From Vreelandella subterranea (GTDB lineage: Bacteria; Pseudomonadota; Gammaproteobacteria; Pseudomonadales; Halomonadaceae), in the NCBI RefSeq assembly GCF_900111305.1, contig NZ_FOGS01000001.1:62001-126000 (forward strand): a stretch of DNA of 64,000 nucleotides. The letters run 5' to 3'. This document shows positions 29,907-38,727 of this stretch, one piece after another. Made by a program: the position numbers and the translations under genes. The notes beneath the pieces were generated by a model that saw only the letters and a list, made by a program, of their open reading frames with translations, did no database searches and was not told the origin of the DNA. How positions within the stretch are numbered: the stretch's first letter is position 1; every line of letters begins with the position of its first letter.

Positions 29907-30983
29907 ATGCATAATCTATGGAAACGCACCCTGTTAATGACCGGCGCCACGCTGCTCAGCTCAGGCATGGCTTACGCGCAAACGCCTGACCTTTCAGACC
30001 CGCCCGAGATTGATGGCGACATGGTGGGTGACCACGGCAGCGTTACCTTACGCATGGGGCTTGGCTTGGCCGAAAGCTCGCCCCAGTACATCTCCAGCCA
30101 GTATTTCGCCGATATTCTTGAGCAGCGTAGCGACGGCCGAATTACGGTTAACGTCTTCCCCAACAGCCAGCTCGGTGACGACGTGCAGATGATGGAAATG
30201 CTGCAAACCGGCACGCTGGATATGACCTATCCCTCTTCATCACCTGCAACGAGCTACGTCGAGGAACTGGCGGTATTTGACCTGCCCTTCTTGCTACCGA
30301 CCCGGGAAGCGGCTATCGAGGCCATGCGCAGCGAAGCTGCCCAGGAGATGCTCGATGCCTTTGACGGCACCGGCATCAAAGCCCTCGCGTTCTCTGAAAA
30401 TGGCTTCCGCCAGCTCTCCAACAGTGCACGGGAAGTCTCCTCGCCAGAGGATGTCGCAGGCCTGGACGTTCGCGGTTTGGCCATTCGCACCATGGAAAAT
30501 CCGGTGCATCTGGATATCTGGGAAACGCTGGGTGCCAACCCCACGCCCATGGCCTTTGGGGAGCTGTTCTCGGCCATGGAACAGGGGGTAGTTGACGGCC
30601 AGGAAAACCCCTGGAGCACTATCCTGACCTCCAACTTCCACGAAGTTCAGGAATTCGGGTCAGAAACCCGCCACGTCTACACACCTTTCATCAAGATGAT
30701 CTCCGAACGCACTTGGGACAATTTAGATCCTGAGTATCAAGCGCTTATTCAAGAAGCCGCGCTGAAAGCAGCCGATTACGAAATCCAGCTTTCCGCCGAG
30801 TACGACGACTGGTCGCGTAATCAGCTTGAAGAACGCGGCATGAAGATCACCCGCCTTGATGACGAGCAGATTGCCGCCTTCCAGGAAGCGGTACAGCCCG
30901 TTTATGAAGAGTGGGCCCCCCGCATCGGCGAAGATCTGGTGGAGGAGTTCCAGCAGATCGCCGAATCGTCAATGACGGAATAA
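29907..30983 (+). CDS. dctP: TRAP transporter substrate-binding protein DctP
   Basis: This 358-residue protein starts at the ATG after AGGAG and has a signal peptide ending near AYA (24). The mature DctP fold shows GLAESSPQYISSQYFAD, PNSQLGDDVQMMEMLQTGTLDM and the family signature around GLDVRGLAIRTMENP, including the Arg that binds the carboxylate of the ligand. The C-terminus has ENPWSTI and a long helix. It delivers a sugar acid to DctQM; neighbours point to D-xylonate or another aldonate rather than a dicarboxylate. It is followed by a large intercistronic palindrome. Confidence 0.87.
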   Translation: MHNLWKRTLLMTGATLLSSGMAYAQTPDLSDPPEIDGDMVGDHGSVTLRMGLGLAESSPQYISSQYFADILEQRSDGRITVNVFPNSQLGDDVQMMEMLQTGTLDMTYPSSSPATSYVEELAVFDLPFLLPTREAAIEAMRSEAAQEMLDAFDGTGIKALAFSENGFRQLSNSAREVSSPEDVAGLDVRGLAIRTMENPVHLDIWETLGANPTPMAFGELFSAMEQGVVDGQENPWSTILTSNFHEVQEFGSETRHVYTPFIKMISERTWDNLDPEYQALIQEAALKAADYEIQLSAEYDDWSRNQLEERGMKITRLDDEQIAAFQEAVQPVYEEWAPRIGEDLVEEFQQIAESSMTE

Positions 30984-31010
30984 GCGTCGCGTTACTGTCA
31001 CGTTGTTAGC

Positions 31011-31040
31011 CAAGACAAGGGGCCATGGCCCCTTGTCTTG
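31011..31040 (+). other. 30-bp perfect palindrome between dctP and dctQ
   Basis: The half-site CAAGACAAGGGGCCA is followed directly by its exact complement, giving a hairpin with at least an 11-bp G/C-rich stem, 27 bp past the dctP stop. Only a short T-rich stretch follows. Probable role: partial termination or mRNA protection that keeps the binding protein in excess over the membrane subunits. Confidence 0.7.
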
Positions 31041-31066
31041 TCGTTATTCGCCTCTGCGGAGAGCTT

Positions 31067-31660
31067 ATGGACTTCCCCGATACGCAAATTCCAGATACGG
31101 CGGCCTTTCTCGACGACCCACAGCGCCAACCGTTGGAAATCGATCCCGAACAGCGCCAGGGTCCTGCGCTGTTTCGCTGGCTGACGCTGGCCATGGAACA
31201 CGTGATTGCGGCATTGCTGTTAGCGTTAATCGTCTCGGTATCGGTCAATGTGGTGGGTCGCGCCGTATTCAACAATTCCGTGCCCTGGGCCGACGAGCTG
31301 GCCCGCATGCTGTTCATCTGGCTTATTTTCCTCGGCGCGGCGGCGGCCTTTGCACGCTTTGAACACATCGCCGTGGATATCCTGGTTCGTCGGCTACAGC
31401 CGCGCGCCGCCCATATGTTGTACCTACTCCAGCACATCATTATTACTGTCTTGATGGGTGTCATCATCTGGGGTGGCTTTCTGGTGATGTCGCGCGCATC
31501 CGGTAAAACGGCCATCCTGAATGTGCCCTGGAATCTGGTTAACGTCTCATTCGTGCTTTGCGCATGCTTTATTGGTGCAGTGTCAATCTGGCGCGCCTGG
31601 AAGAGCATCCAGCAAATACGTTCCCCCAGCGCAACGCCGAATGCCGATGGAGGCTGCTAA
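31067..31660 (+). CDS. dctQ: TRAP transporter small permease DctQ
   Basis: This 197-residue protein has a start at MDFPDTQIPD (GGAGAG just upstream); a longer frame beginning at 31025 would run through the palindrome and is rejected. After a 40-residue cytoplasmic tail there are four membrane helices. The DctQ signature region NNSVPWADELARMLFIWLIF spans the second. It is the small membrane subunit that associates with DctM. It is coupled to dctM by a 3-bp gap. Confidence 0.85.
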   Translation: MDFPDTQIPDTAAFLDDPQRQPLEIDPEQRQGPALFRWLTLAMEHVIAALLLALIVSVSVNVVGRAVFNNSVPWADELARMLFIWLIFLGAAAAFARFEHIAVDILVRRLQPRAAHMLYLLQHIIITVLMGVIIWGGFLVMSRASGKTAILNVPWNLVNVSFVLCACFIGAVSIWRAWKSIQQIRSPSATPNADGGC

Positions 31661-31663
31661 ACC

Positions 31664-32947
31664 ATGCTATGGATTTTTCTCGGCATCCTGTTTGTTTCGC
31701 TAGCTCTGGGCCTGCCGATTGCATTTGGCTTGGGCATCGCCGCCGTAGTGATGGCGGTACTCTCTGATATTCCGCTCTCGATTCTGATCGAGCAGTCGAT
31801 TCGAGGCGTGAACAGTTTTCCCCTGCTGGCCATTCCGTTCTTTATCATGGTCGGTGAAGTCATGAGCAACGGCGGCATCGCCCGTCGCCTCATGGAGCTG
31901 GCCGGCGCACTGGTAGGCTTCGTGCGCGGCGGCCTGGGACAGGTGGCCATTACCGGCTCGATGTTCTTCGGCGGCATTAGCGGTTCTGCCGTAGCCGACA
32001 CCGCCGCGACAGGCGCGATGATGATTCCTTCGATGAAGCAACAGGGTTATAGCGGCCCACAAGCGACTGCGATCAACACCGTCTCGTCGGTGATCGGTAT
32101 TATCATTCCACCATCGATTCCGCTGATTCTGTATGGCATTGTCACCGAGACGTCGATCAGCCGCCTGTTCATCGCTGGCATTGTGCCGGGGATACTGATC
32201 GGTTTCGGGCTCATGACGACCACCTTTATCATGGCCACCATCGGCCATGCTGGGCAGACCCGTAAATTCCGGCTGGATGTTTTATGGCAGGCGTTCAAAG
32301 CCGCATGGCTGGCATTGGCTCTGCCAGTGCTCGTCATCGGCGGTATCATCGGCGGTATCTTCACCGCCACCGAGGCGGCCGTTGCCGCGCTGCTTTACTC
32401 GCTTTTCATCTCGCTGGTGGTCTACCGCGAATTCAAGATTACAGCGCTCTGGGGCATGCTGATCCGCACTGCCCGCCTGACCGGCATGGTCCTGCTATTG
32501 CTGGCCTTCGCCACGGTTATTGCCTGGTTTTTAACCATCAATATGGTGCCACAAACGTTGGTCACCCAGGTGCAGGCAATCACTCAGGACCCCTTACTGC
32601 TGTTGTTGATCGTTGCCGGTTTGCTGCTACTGGTGGGCTTTGTCATGGATCTGACCCCTGCAATGGTCATCATGGCGCCGATGCTCACTCCCATTGTCGA
32701 GTCCGTTGGCATCGACCCGGTGTACTTCGGCGTACTGATGGCCTTCATCCTTGGCATCGGCCTTTTGACCCCCCCGGTGGGCACCTGCCTTTACGTCGGA
32801 TGCGGTGTCGGCAAGGTCTCCATGGAGCAGCTCGTCAAGGCCATGCTGCCCTACTATGCCACCCTGCTGGTGGTGCTGGTCATCCTGATTGCTTTCCCCG
32901 GCATTGTAACCTGGCTGCCTGACATCACCGCCGTGCGCGGTAACTGA
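31664..32947 (+). CDS. dctM: TRAP transporter large permease DctM
   Basis: This 427-residue protein has about twelve membrane helices. Family landmarks are LLAIPFFIMVGEVMSNGGIARRL near 55, FFGGISGSAVADTAATGAMM near 105, GIIIPPSIPLILYGIV near 150 and GLLTPPVGTCLYV near 365. It is the Na+-coupled transport subunit of the TRAP system. The Na+ dependence of TRAP transporters suits a halophile. The gene leads into xylX on the same strand, so transport and catabolism of the substrate are linked. Confidence 0.88.
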   Translation: MLWIFLGILFVSLALGLPIAFGLGIAAVVMAVLSDIPLSILIEQSIRGVNSFPLLAIPFFIMVGEVMSNGGIARRLMELAGALVGFVRGGLGQVAITGSMFFGGISGSAVADTAATGAMMIPSMKQQGYSGPQATAINTVSSVIGIIIPPSIPLILYGIVTETSISRLFIAGIVPGILIGFGLMTTTFIMATIGHAGQTRKFRLDVLWQAFKAAWLALALPVLVIGGIIGGIFTATEAAVAALLYSLFISLVVYREFKITALWGMLIRTARLTGMVLLLLAFATVIAWFLTINMVPQTLVTQVQAITQDPLLLLLIVAGLLLLVGFVMDLTPAMVIMAPMLTPIVESVGIDPVYFGVLMAFILGIGLLTPPVGTCLYVGCGVGKVSMEQLVKAMLPYYATLLVVLVILIAFPGIVTWLPDITAVRGN

Positions 32948-32973
32948 TAACTGAGTCTCTATATGGATAAGAC

Positions 32974-34134
32974 ATGCAAACGATGATAAGTCCCCATGAA
33001 CTACTGCCGACTGACCTGGACAAAGCCTTGTTAGTTGGCCGTGTATGGCAGGAAGGTTCACGCCCTGGGCCCGCACTGGTCGCGGTGCGCGATAGCCAGG
33101 TAATCGATATTACCCAGTTGGGCCCGACCATGTCCGACCTGTTGGAACGTGACGACTTACTGGACGTCGTGCGTAAAGCGGAAGGGCCGAGCCTGGGTAG
33201 CCTTGACACGCTACTCACCAACTCCCAACAGTCACCGCCACAGGCGCCCTATCTGCTCGCCCCCTGCGACGTGCAGGCCGTCAAGGCCTGCGGCGTGACC
33301 TTTGCGGTCAGCCTGCTGGAACGGGTGATCGAGGAGCAGGCGGGCGGCGATTCGGCCAGGGCGGCCGAGTTGCGCAGCGACTTACAGGCACTCATAGGCA
33401 AGGATCTTTCCAAGATCAAGCCAGGTTCCGAGGAGGCGATGTCGCTTAAGAAAGCGCTCCAGGAGCGTGGCGGCTGGTCGCAATACATGGAAGTCGGCAT
33501 CGGGCCCGATGCCGAGGTGTTTACCAAAGCGCAGCCGCTGTCCTCGGTGGGCTTTGGCACGACGGTAGGCCTGCACCCGGCCTCCCAGTGGAATAACCCC
33601 GAGCCGGAAATTGTCCTGGCCGTGGATAGCCGCGGCCAGGTGCGCGGCGCCACCCTGGGTAACGACGTCAACCTGCGTGACGTCGAAGGCCGCAGCGCCC
33701 TGCTGCTCGGCAAGGCGAAAGATAATAACGCCTCCTGCTCACTGGGGCCGTTCATTCGCCTGTTTGACGACCACTTCGATATCGACAGCGTGCGCAATTG
33801 CCAGGTATCGCTGCGTATCGAGGGTGAGGACGACGACTTCCTGCTCCAGGGCGAAAGCGATATGCGCGAAATCAGCCGCGACCCGCTGGACCTGGTCAGC
33901 CAGACCATCGGCGACCATCACCAATACCCCGATGGCTTCATGCTGTTTCTGGGCACCATGTTTTCGCCGATTCAGGACCGCGACGGTGAAGGTCAGGGCT
34001 TTACCCATCACCTTGGCGACCGCGTCACCATCGCCACTCCGGACCTGGGCGCCCTGGTCAACCCGGTGGGCAGAAGCGACCAGTTGCCACCCTGGACCTA
34101 TGGCATTCGCGAACTGATGCGTCATCTGGCCTAA
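32974..34134 (+). CDS. xylX: 2-keto-3-deoxy-D-xylonate dehydratase (XylX-like)
   Basis: This 386-residue fumarylacetoacetase-like enzyme matches the remembered Caulobacter XylX over its length: CGVTFAVSLLERVIEEQ near 108, WNNPEPEIVLAV near 207 (metal ligands), GNDVNLRDVEGRSALLLGKA near 228 and YPDGFMLFLGTMFSPIQDRD near 316. It should dehydrate 2-keto-3-deoxy-D-xylonate to 2-oxoglutarate semialdehyde (EC 4.2.1.141), which the 23497-25071 enzyme oxidises. It differs in length and motifs from the AraD1-type dehydratase at 22479, so the two pentoses have separate dehydratases. It is co-transcribed with the TRAP genes. Confidence 0.84.
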   Translation: MQTMISPHELLPTDLDKALLVGRVWQEGSRPGPALVAVRDSQVIDITQLGPTMSDLLERDDLLDVVRKAEGPSLGSLDTLLTNSQQSPPQAPYLLAPCDVQAVKACGVTFAVSLLERVIEEQAGGDSARAAELRSDLQALIGKDLSKIKPGSEEAMSLKKALQERGGWSQYMEVGIGPDAEVFTKAQPLSSVGFGTTVGLHPASQWNNPEPEIVLAVDSRGQVRGATLGNDVNLRDVEGRSALLLGKAKDNNASCSLGPFIRLFDDHFDIDSVRNCQVSLRIEGEDDDFLLQGESDMREISRDPLDLVSQTIGDHHQYPDGFMLFLGTMFSPIQDRDGEGQGFTHHLGDRVTIATPDLGALVNPVGRSDQLPPWTYGIRELMRHLA

Positions 34135-34160
34135 CATCCCTATCATCAAAGAGTCGACAG

Positions 34161-35588
34161 ATGGCAATGACGAACGACGACTTTCTTGACGAACTCAAAG
34201 CCCTGCTTGGCGACAGCGGTGTATTACGTCACCCCAACGATATAGCACGCTATGTCAGCGATTGGGCGGGGGACACGCTTGGCACACCGCTTGCCGTTGC
34301 CCGCCCGGCGAATACCGAGCAGGTCGCCGAGGTGGTCAAGCGCTGCTATGAACACGACATTGCGATGACGCCCCAGGGCGGCCATAGCGGTCTGGTGGCG
34401 GGCGCCCTACCTGACGCAAACGACCAGGAACTGGTCATCAGCCTGGAGCGCTTGAATAGCGTACGCGCCCTCGACCCGGTTAACTTCACGATTACCGTGG
34501 ATGCGGGCTGTATTCTGGAGAACGTCAAGCAGGCCGCCTTTGAGCACGACTGCGACTTCCCGCTCTCGCTAGGAGCCCAGGGCAGCTGCCAGATCGGCGG
34601 CAATATCGCCACCAATGCCGGCGGGCTCAATGTGCTGCGCTACGGCATGATGCGCGAGCTGGTACTGGGGCTGGAAGTGGTACTCCCCGACGGGCGCCTT
34701 TGGGATGGCCTTAATGCCCTGCACAAGGACAACCGCGGCTACGATCTTCAGCAGCTGTTTCTGGGCAGTGAAGGCACCCTGGGCATCGTCACCGGCGCCG
34801 TCCTCAAGCTCGCGCCGCGACCAACCCAGAGCCGTACCGCGCTGCTGGGCCTGCCCTCCGTTCAGGCAGTGATTGACCTGTACGGTCTGGCGCGCCGCGA
34901 CTGCTGCGACTTGCTGACCGCCTTCGAGTTGATACCCCGCCGCTGTATCGAGCTGGCCATGGAAGCGACCCCCGAGCTGCGCGACCCGATGGACAGCGCC
35001 TACCCCTGGTACGTATTGATGGAAGTCGCCGCCACGGGGCCGGTGGATCTCGGCTCAATGCTGGAACAGCTGCTCGAAAACGGCATGGAACGCGAGCTGG
35101 TGCTGGATGGCGCCCTGGCGTCCAGCGACACCCAGTCCGCCCAGCTATGGCAGTTCCGCGAGAGTATGCTGGAAGGCCAACGGCGGCGCGGCGAGCATCT
35201 GCGCACCGATATCTCGGTGCCCATCTCGGCAATTTCGGACTTCGTCGCCCGCGCCAGTGACGAGGTCATGGCGGCGTCACCCGAGTGCGAGATCATTGCC
35301 TACGGGCACGTGGGCGACGGCAATCTGCATTTCAATATCCTGCCACCTGCGTCCATGGCGGACAGCGACAAGAAAGCCCACCTGCATGAGCTGGAGAATC
35401 GGCTGTTTGACGTGCTCGACGACTTCCACGGCAGCATTAGCGCTGAACACGGCATTGGCCGTACCAAGCAGGCGCCTTATCTGGCAGGGCTTTCACCGGT
35501 CGAGCGGGAACTGGTCAGCGGCATTAAAGCGCTGTTCGATCCCAAAGGGCTGATGAACCTCGGAAGAATTTTGCCGGCCAGGGAGTAA
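34161..35588 (+). CDS. FAD-linked 2-hydroxyacid dehydrogenase/oxidase (GlcD/D2HGDH family)
   Basis: This 475-residue protein has an N-terminal FAD_binding_4 domain (MTPQGGHSGLVAGA near 70, LGAQGSCQIGGNIATNAGG near 137, GSEGTLGIVTGAVLKLAP near 203). The C-terminal oxidase domain contains the metal site YGHVGDGNLHFN near 384 and SAEHGIGRTK near 430. This class oxidises D-2-hydroxyacids (D-2-hydroxyglutarate, D-lactate, glycolate) and passes electrons to the chain or ETF. Position after xylX suggests a substrate in pentonate breakdown: glycolate, if 2-keto-3-deoxyxylonate is cleaved, or 2-hydroxyglutarate. The exact substrate is not visible in the sequence. Confidence 0.78.
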   Translation: MAMTNDDFLDELKALLGDSGVLRHPNDIARYVSDWAGDTLGTPLAVARPANTEQVAEVVKRCYEHDIAMTPQGGHSGLVAGALPDANDQELVISLERLNSVRALDPVNFTITVDAGCILENVKQAAFEHDCDFPLSLGAQGSCQIGGNIATNAGGLNVLRYGMMRELVLGLEVVLPDGRLWDGLNALHKDNRGYDLQQLFLGSEGTLGIVTGAVLKLAPRPTQSRTALLGLPSVQAVIDLYGLARRDCCDLLTAFELIPRRCIELAMEATPELRDPMDSAYPWYVLMEVAATGPVDLGSMLEQLLENGMERELVLDGALASSDTQSAQLWQFRESMLEGQRRRGEHLRTDISVPISAISDFVARASDEVMAASPECEIIAYGHVGDGNLHFNILPPASMADSDKKAHLHELENRLFDVLDDFHGSISAEHGIGRTKQAPYLAGLSPVERELVSGIKALFDPKGLMNLGRILPARE

Positions 35589-35621
35589 GCCACAGCGCGG
35601 CATGTATTAGGTTTTGGTTCA

Positions 35622-36389
35622 TCACTCTCTGAAACGCGCCGCCAGATCGCGTAGCGCATTGGCGTAAAGCAGCGTATCAATCCCCACGCCCACAAAGGTG
35701 CAGCCCGCCGCGATATAGCCGCGGGCAGCCTGCTCATCCACCGTCACAATACCCGCTACTTTTCCTGCGGCGCGTATCCTGGCGATGGCATCGTTTACCG
35801 CCGCTGTCACCTCCGGGTGGCTGGCGTTGCCAAGGTGGCCCATCGAGGCCGATAAATCCGCCGGACCAATAAACACGCCGTCCACACCATCCACTGCCGC
35901 AATCGCCTCCAGATTCGCAAGCGCCTGGGGGCTTTCCACTTGCACCATCAGACAGATTTCGTCATCAGCGCGGGAGAGGTAATCATCCACCTGCCCCCAG
36001 CGCGAGGCCCGCGCCAGTACATGGCCCACTCCGCGAATGCCACGGGGCGGGTAACGCGTAGCGGCCACCAGCTCAGCGGCCTGCTCGGCCGTTTCGACCA
36101 TGGGTATCAGCAGGTTCTGCACGCCGATATCCAGATAGCGCTTGATCAACACCGCGTCGCCAGTAGGCGGGCGCACGACGGGATGGCTGTCATAAGCCGC
36201 CAGCACCTGCAGTTGGGCAAGCAGGCTCGACAGCTCATTGGGCGTATGCTCGGCATCCAGCAGCAGCCAGTCAAAGCCTGCCGTCGCGGCAATTTCTGCT
36301 GCATAGGCACTCGCCAACCCCAGCCAGATCCCTGTTTGAGGCTGGCCTGCCTGTAGCTGTCGCTTAAAGGCATTGGACGACATCTTCAT
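35622..36389 (-). CDS. HpcH/HpaI-family class II aldolase
   Basis: This 255-residue TIM barrel has [13 protein letters not shown] near 39, [21 protein letters not shown] near 68, [13 protein letters not shown] near 92, [14 protein letters not shown] near 147 (Glu metal ligand) and [14 protein letters not shown] near 170 (Asp ligand). Family members reversibly split 2-keto-3-deoxy acids into pyruvate and an aldehyde (HpaI, GarL, RhmA). Next to the pentonate genes it could give a second (Dahms-type) route to pyruvate and glycolaldehyde. It is also downstream, by 96 bp, of the guanidino operon on the same strand, so its regulation is ambiguous. Confidence 0.78.
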   Translation of the reverse strand: MKMSSNAFKRQLQAGQPQTGIWLGLASAYAAEIAATAGFDWLLLDAEHTPNELSSLLAQLQVLAAYDSHPVVRPPTGDAVLIKRYLDIGVQNLLIPMVETAEQAAELVAATRYPPRGIRGVGHVLARASRWGQVDDYLSRADDEICLMVQVESPQALANLEAIAAVDGVDGVFIGPADLSASMGHLGNASHPEVTAAVNDAIARIRAAGKVAGIVTVDEQAARGYIAAGCTFVGVGIDTLLYANALRDLAARFRE

Positions 36390-36485
36390 ATGGGCTCCTT
36401 GGGAGGGGCGCTACTCGGATTAAACCAGCGCATTTCACCCAGCTAAGCGCCCAATAGCCAGCGATGCAAGGCGTAAAGACAACGT

Positions 36486-37979
36486 CTAGCCTGCCGCAGG
36501 CCCCACCACATGTTTCACTTCGAGATAAGCACTTAGCCCCCAAGGGCCGAGTTCGCGGCCGATGCCGCTGCGTTTGAAGCCGCCCCAGCCGGTTTCGGGG
36601 AGCACTAGCTGCTCGCTGTTGTACCAGATGCTACCGGCTTTGAGCTGGCGGCCGATGCGCTTGGCGCGCTCGGGGTCGCCGCTGATGACGGTGGCCGCCA
36701 GCCCAAAGTCGCTGTCGTTGGCAAGTTGGATGGCTTCGGCTTCGTTTGCCACGCTACGTGCACAGAGCACAGGGCCAAAAATTTCTTCTTTCCACAGGCG
36801 GCTATCCACCGGCACATCGCGGTAGAGGGTTGGTGCCAGGAAGTAGCCCTTCGCTGGCAGCGTGCGGTGCCGCCCGTCGCGCACTGCCTTCAGGCCTTCC
36901 TGTTCGGCCAGATTCAGATAGCCATGAACCGCGTCGCGCTGCCTGGCGCTGGTCATCGGGCCCAGGTCGGTACCTTCCGCCAGCGGATCACCCAGCGTCA
37001 GCGCATCCATGCGCTCGGCAAGGGCAGCGTAGAGTGCTTCCGCTATATCCTCGTGCACCAATAAACGCGAGGTCGCGGAACAGATTTGCCCGGCGTTGAA
37101 GTAGATACCCGCCATCACCCAGTCGGCGGCCTGAGCGGGGTCAGCGTCTTCCATCACTAAAATGGGGGATTTCCCGCCCAGTTCCAGCGATACGTTGGCA
37201 GAGCGGTTGGCTGCGGCTTTCATCACCGCCTCGCCCACCTGATTACTGCCTGTAAAGGATATTTTATCCACGCCGAGATGGCGGGCCAGCGGCGCGCCGA
37301 TGCCTTCGCCGTCGCCATTGAGAATATTAAGCACGCCCGCAGGCAGACCGATCTCAAGGGCAATCTCTGCCTGCACCCGCTCGGGGAGCGGCGTGACTTC
37401 CGAGGGTTTGAGCACGGCGGTACAGCCCGCAGCCAACGCGGGGGCCAGCTTCCAGGCGCTGGTTACCAGCGGGAAATTCCACGGGGCAATCAGCCCTGCT
37501 ACGCCGACCGGGTCATGGTAGCAGCGCGCCTCAACGCCCTCCATTTCGACACTGACCAACTCCCCCTGGCGGGCATCCAGCGCCCTGGCCTGCCCGGCGT
37601 AATAGCGATAGCAGGCAATGGCGTCGTCAAGATCGATCCCCGCTTCCGCCAGCGGTTTACCGTTATTGGTCGCCGAAAGCGTGAGGAGCGAATCCCGGCG
37701 GGCTTCCAGCCCATCGGCGAACTTTTCCAGGAACGCCGCTCGTGCGGCACCGCCGAGCGCCTGCCAGCCGGGCTGTGCCTGCCGGGCGGCGTCGACGGCA
37801 GCATCGACATCCGCCGCATCCCCCGCGGTCACCTGGGCAATGAATTCTTCGCGGTAAGGGTTCATCACGTCGAGCAGACGGGTTCCTTGGGAGGCAACCC
37901 ACTGGTTGTTGATGAACTGGTGATCGAGAATCTGGCTATCTGGCAGCGAAGCGTGTTCCGCGCTTGAAGACGTAGACAC
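36486..37979 (-). CDS. Aldehyde dehydrogenase, probable 4-guanidinobutyraldehyde dehydrogenase
   Basis: The start is placed at GTG 37977-37979 (VSTSSSAEH), 6 bases after AGGAG; the 58-codon upstream extension runs back into the hydrolase gene in another frame and is not conserved. The 497 residues show the ALDH fold: LIAPWNFPLVTSAWKLAPALA, catalytic Glu in VSLELGGKSP, nucleophile in NAGQICSATSRL and a C-terminal SGIGRELGPWGLSAYLEVK typical of betaine- and amino-aldehyde dehydrogenases. In this operon the expected substrate is 4-guanidinobutyraldehyde made by the ThDP enzyme. Betaine aldehyde or gamma-aminobutyraldehyde are alternatives. Confidence 0.77.
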   Translation of the reverse strand: MSTSSSAEHASLPDSQILDHQFINNQWVASQGTRLLDVMNPYREEFIAQVTAGDAADVDAAVDAARQAQPGWQALGGAARAAFLEKFADGLEARRDSLLTLSATNNGKPLAEAGIDLDDAIACYRYYAGQARALDARQGELVSVEMEGVEARCYHDPVGVAGLIAPWNFPLVTSAWKLAPALAAGCTAVLKPSEVTPLPERVQAEIALEIGLPAGVLNILNGDGEGIGAPLARHLGVDKISFTGSNQVGEAVMKAAANRSANVSLELGGKSPILVMEDADPAQAADWVMAGIYFNAGQICSATSRLLVHEDIAEALYAALAERMDALTLGDPLAEGTDLGPMTSARQRDAVHGYLNLAEQEGLKAVRDGRHRTLPAKGYFLAPTLYRDVPVDSRLWKEEIFGPVLCARSVANEAEAIQLANDSDFGLAATVISGDPERAKRIGRQLKAGSIWYNSEQLVLPETGWGGFKRSGIGRELGPWGLSAYLEVKHVVGPAAG

Positions 37980-37992
37980 CGTGGTGACTCCT

Positions 37993-38727
37993 TTAAAGGT
38001 CGTGTTGGCGAAGCCAATCATCGATAAGTTGCTTGAGATGCTGGCCGCTAAAACTGGGGAAGTGTCCGCCGTGTACCGTGCTGACCGGCAGCTCTCTAAG
38101 CCGTCGCATGCTGGCGGCATAGTCGGTGAGATCGCTGTGCCACAGGTCTTCAATCAACGGACCATCGTAAATCAGATCGCCCGAGATCAGTGTTTGGGTG
38201 GCCGCTTCCCACAAAGCGATACCGCCAGGGGAGTGCCCCGGCGTGTGGATCACTTCCCACTGGCGGTTACCCAAATCCAATATCTCGCCATCCTCTAATG
38301 GGCACACCATCTGCGGCGCAGTAATGCGGTAGCGTTCGTGGCAATAGGGCTCGGGCGGTAGCGCCTCGAACATATCGTCGCTGAGGAACTGCGCTGCCAG
38401 AGTACGCGCGTTATCCGGGGAGGTCAGAATGTCTGCCTCAGCCCGATGCACATGACAGCAGTCGAATTCGTGGGCCGCGCCGATATGGTCAAAATGGGTA
38501 TGGCTGGCCACCGCCAAGATGTCACGCTGGCTAAGCAACGCAACGTGTTGGCGCAGCGGTATGGCACCCAGGCCAAAATCCACCACCATGCCGCGCTCGC
38601 GGCCCTGAACATGCCAGATATTGCAGCGATAAAACGGCTTGATCCACGGCTCGTCGATCAGGTTAATACCGTCCGCCTTGGCGGCGGTACGGTACCACTG
38701 CTGCTCGTTAATGCGCATTAAGCTCAT
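37993..38727 (-). CDS. Metallo-beta-lactamase-fold hydrolase
   Basis: This 244-residue protein has the metal-binding pattern of the MBL superfamily: SHTHFDHIG near 76, HTPGHSPGG near 163, GDLIYDG near 185 and GGHFPSFSG near 222. It has no signal peptide, so it is cytoplasmic. The start overlaps the stop of the NCS1 permease gene by 4 bp, and the aldehyde dehydrogenase begins 13 bp after its stop, so it belongs firmly to the guanidino operon. No step of the known 2-ketoarginine pathway needs such an enzyme; lactam, thioester or ester hydrolysis are possibilities without sequence proof. Confidence 0.78.
   Translation of the reverse strand: MSLMRINEQQWYRTAAKADGINLIDEPWIKPFYRCNIWHVQGRERGMVVDFGLGAIPLRQHVALLSQRDILAVASHTHFDHIGAAHEFDCCHVHRAEADILTSPDNARTLAAQFLSDDMFEALPPEPYCHERYRITAPQMVCPLEDGEILDLGNRQWEVIHTPGHSPGGIALWEAATQTLISGDLIYDGPLIEDLWHSDLTDYAASMRRLRELPVSTVHGGHFPSFSGQHLKQLIDDWLRQHDL

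Noticed and set aside
37980..38153. 58-codon N-terminal extension of the aldehyde dehydrogenase
   Set aside because: It lies inside the hydrolase gene in another frame; a GTG with a good ribosome site gives the normal family length.
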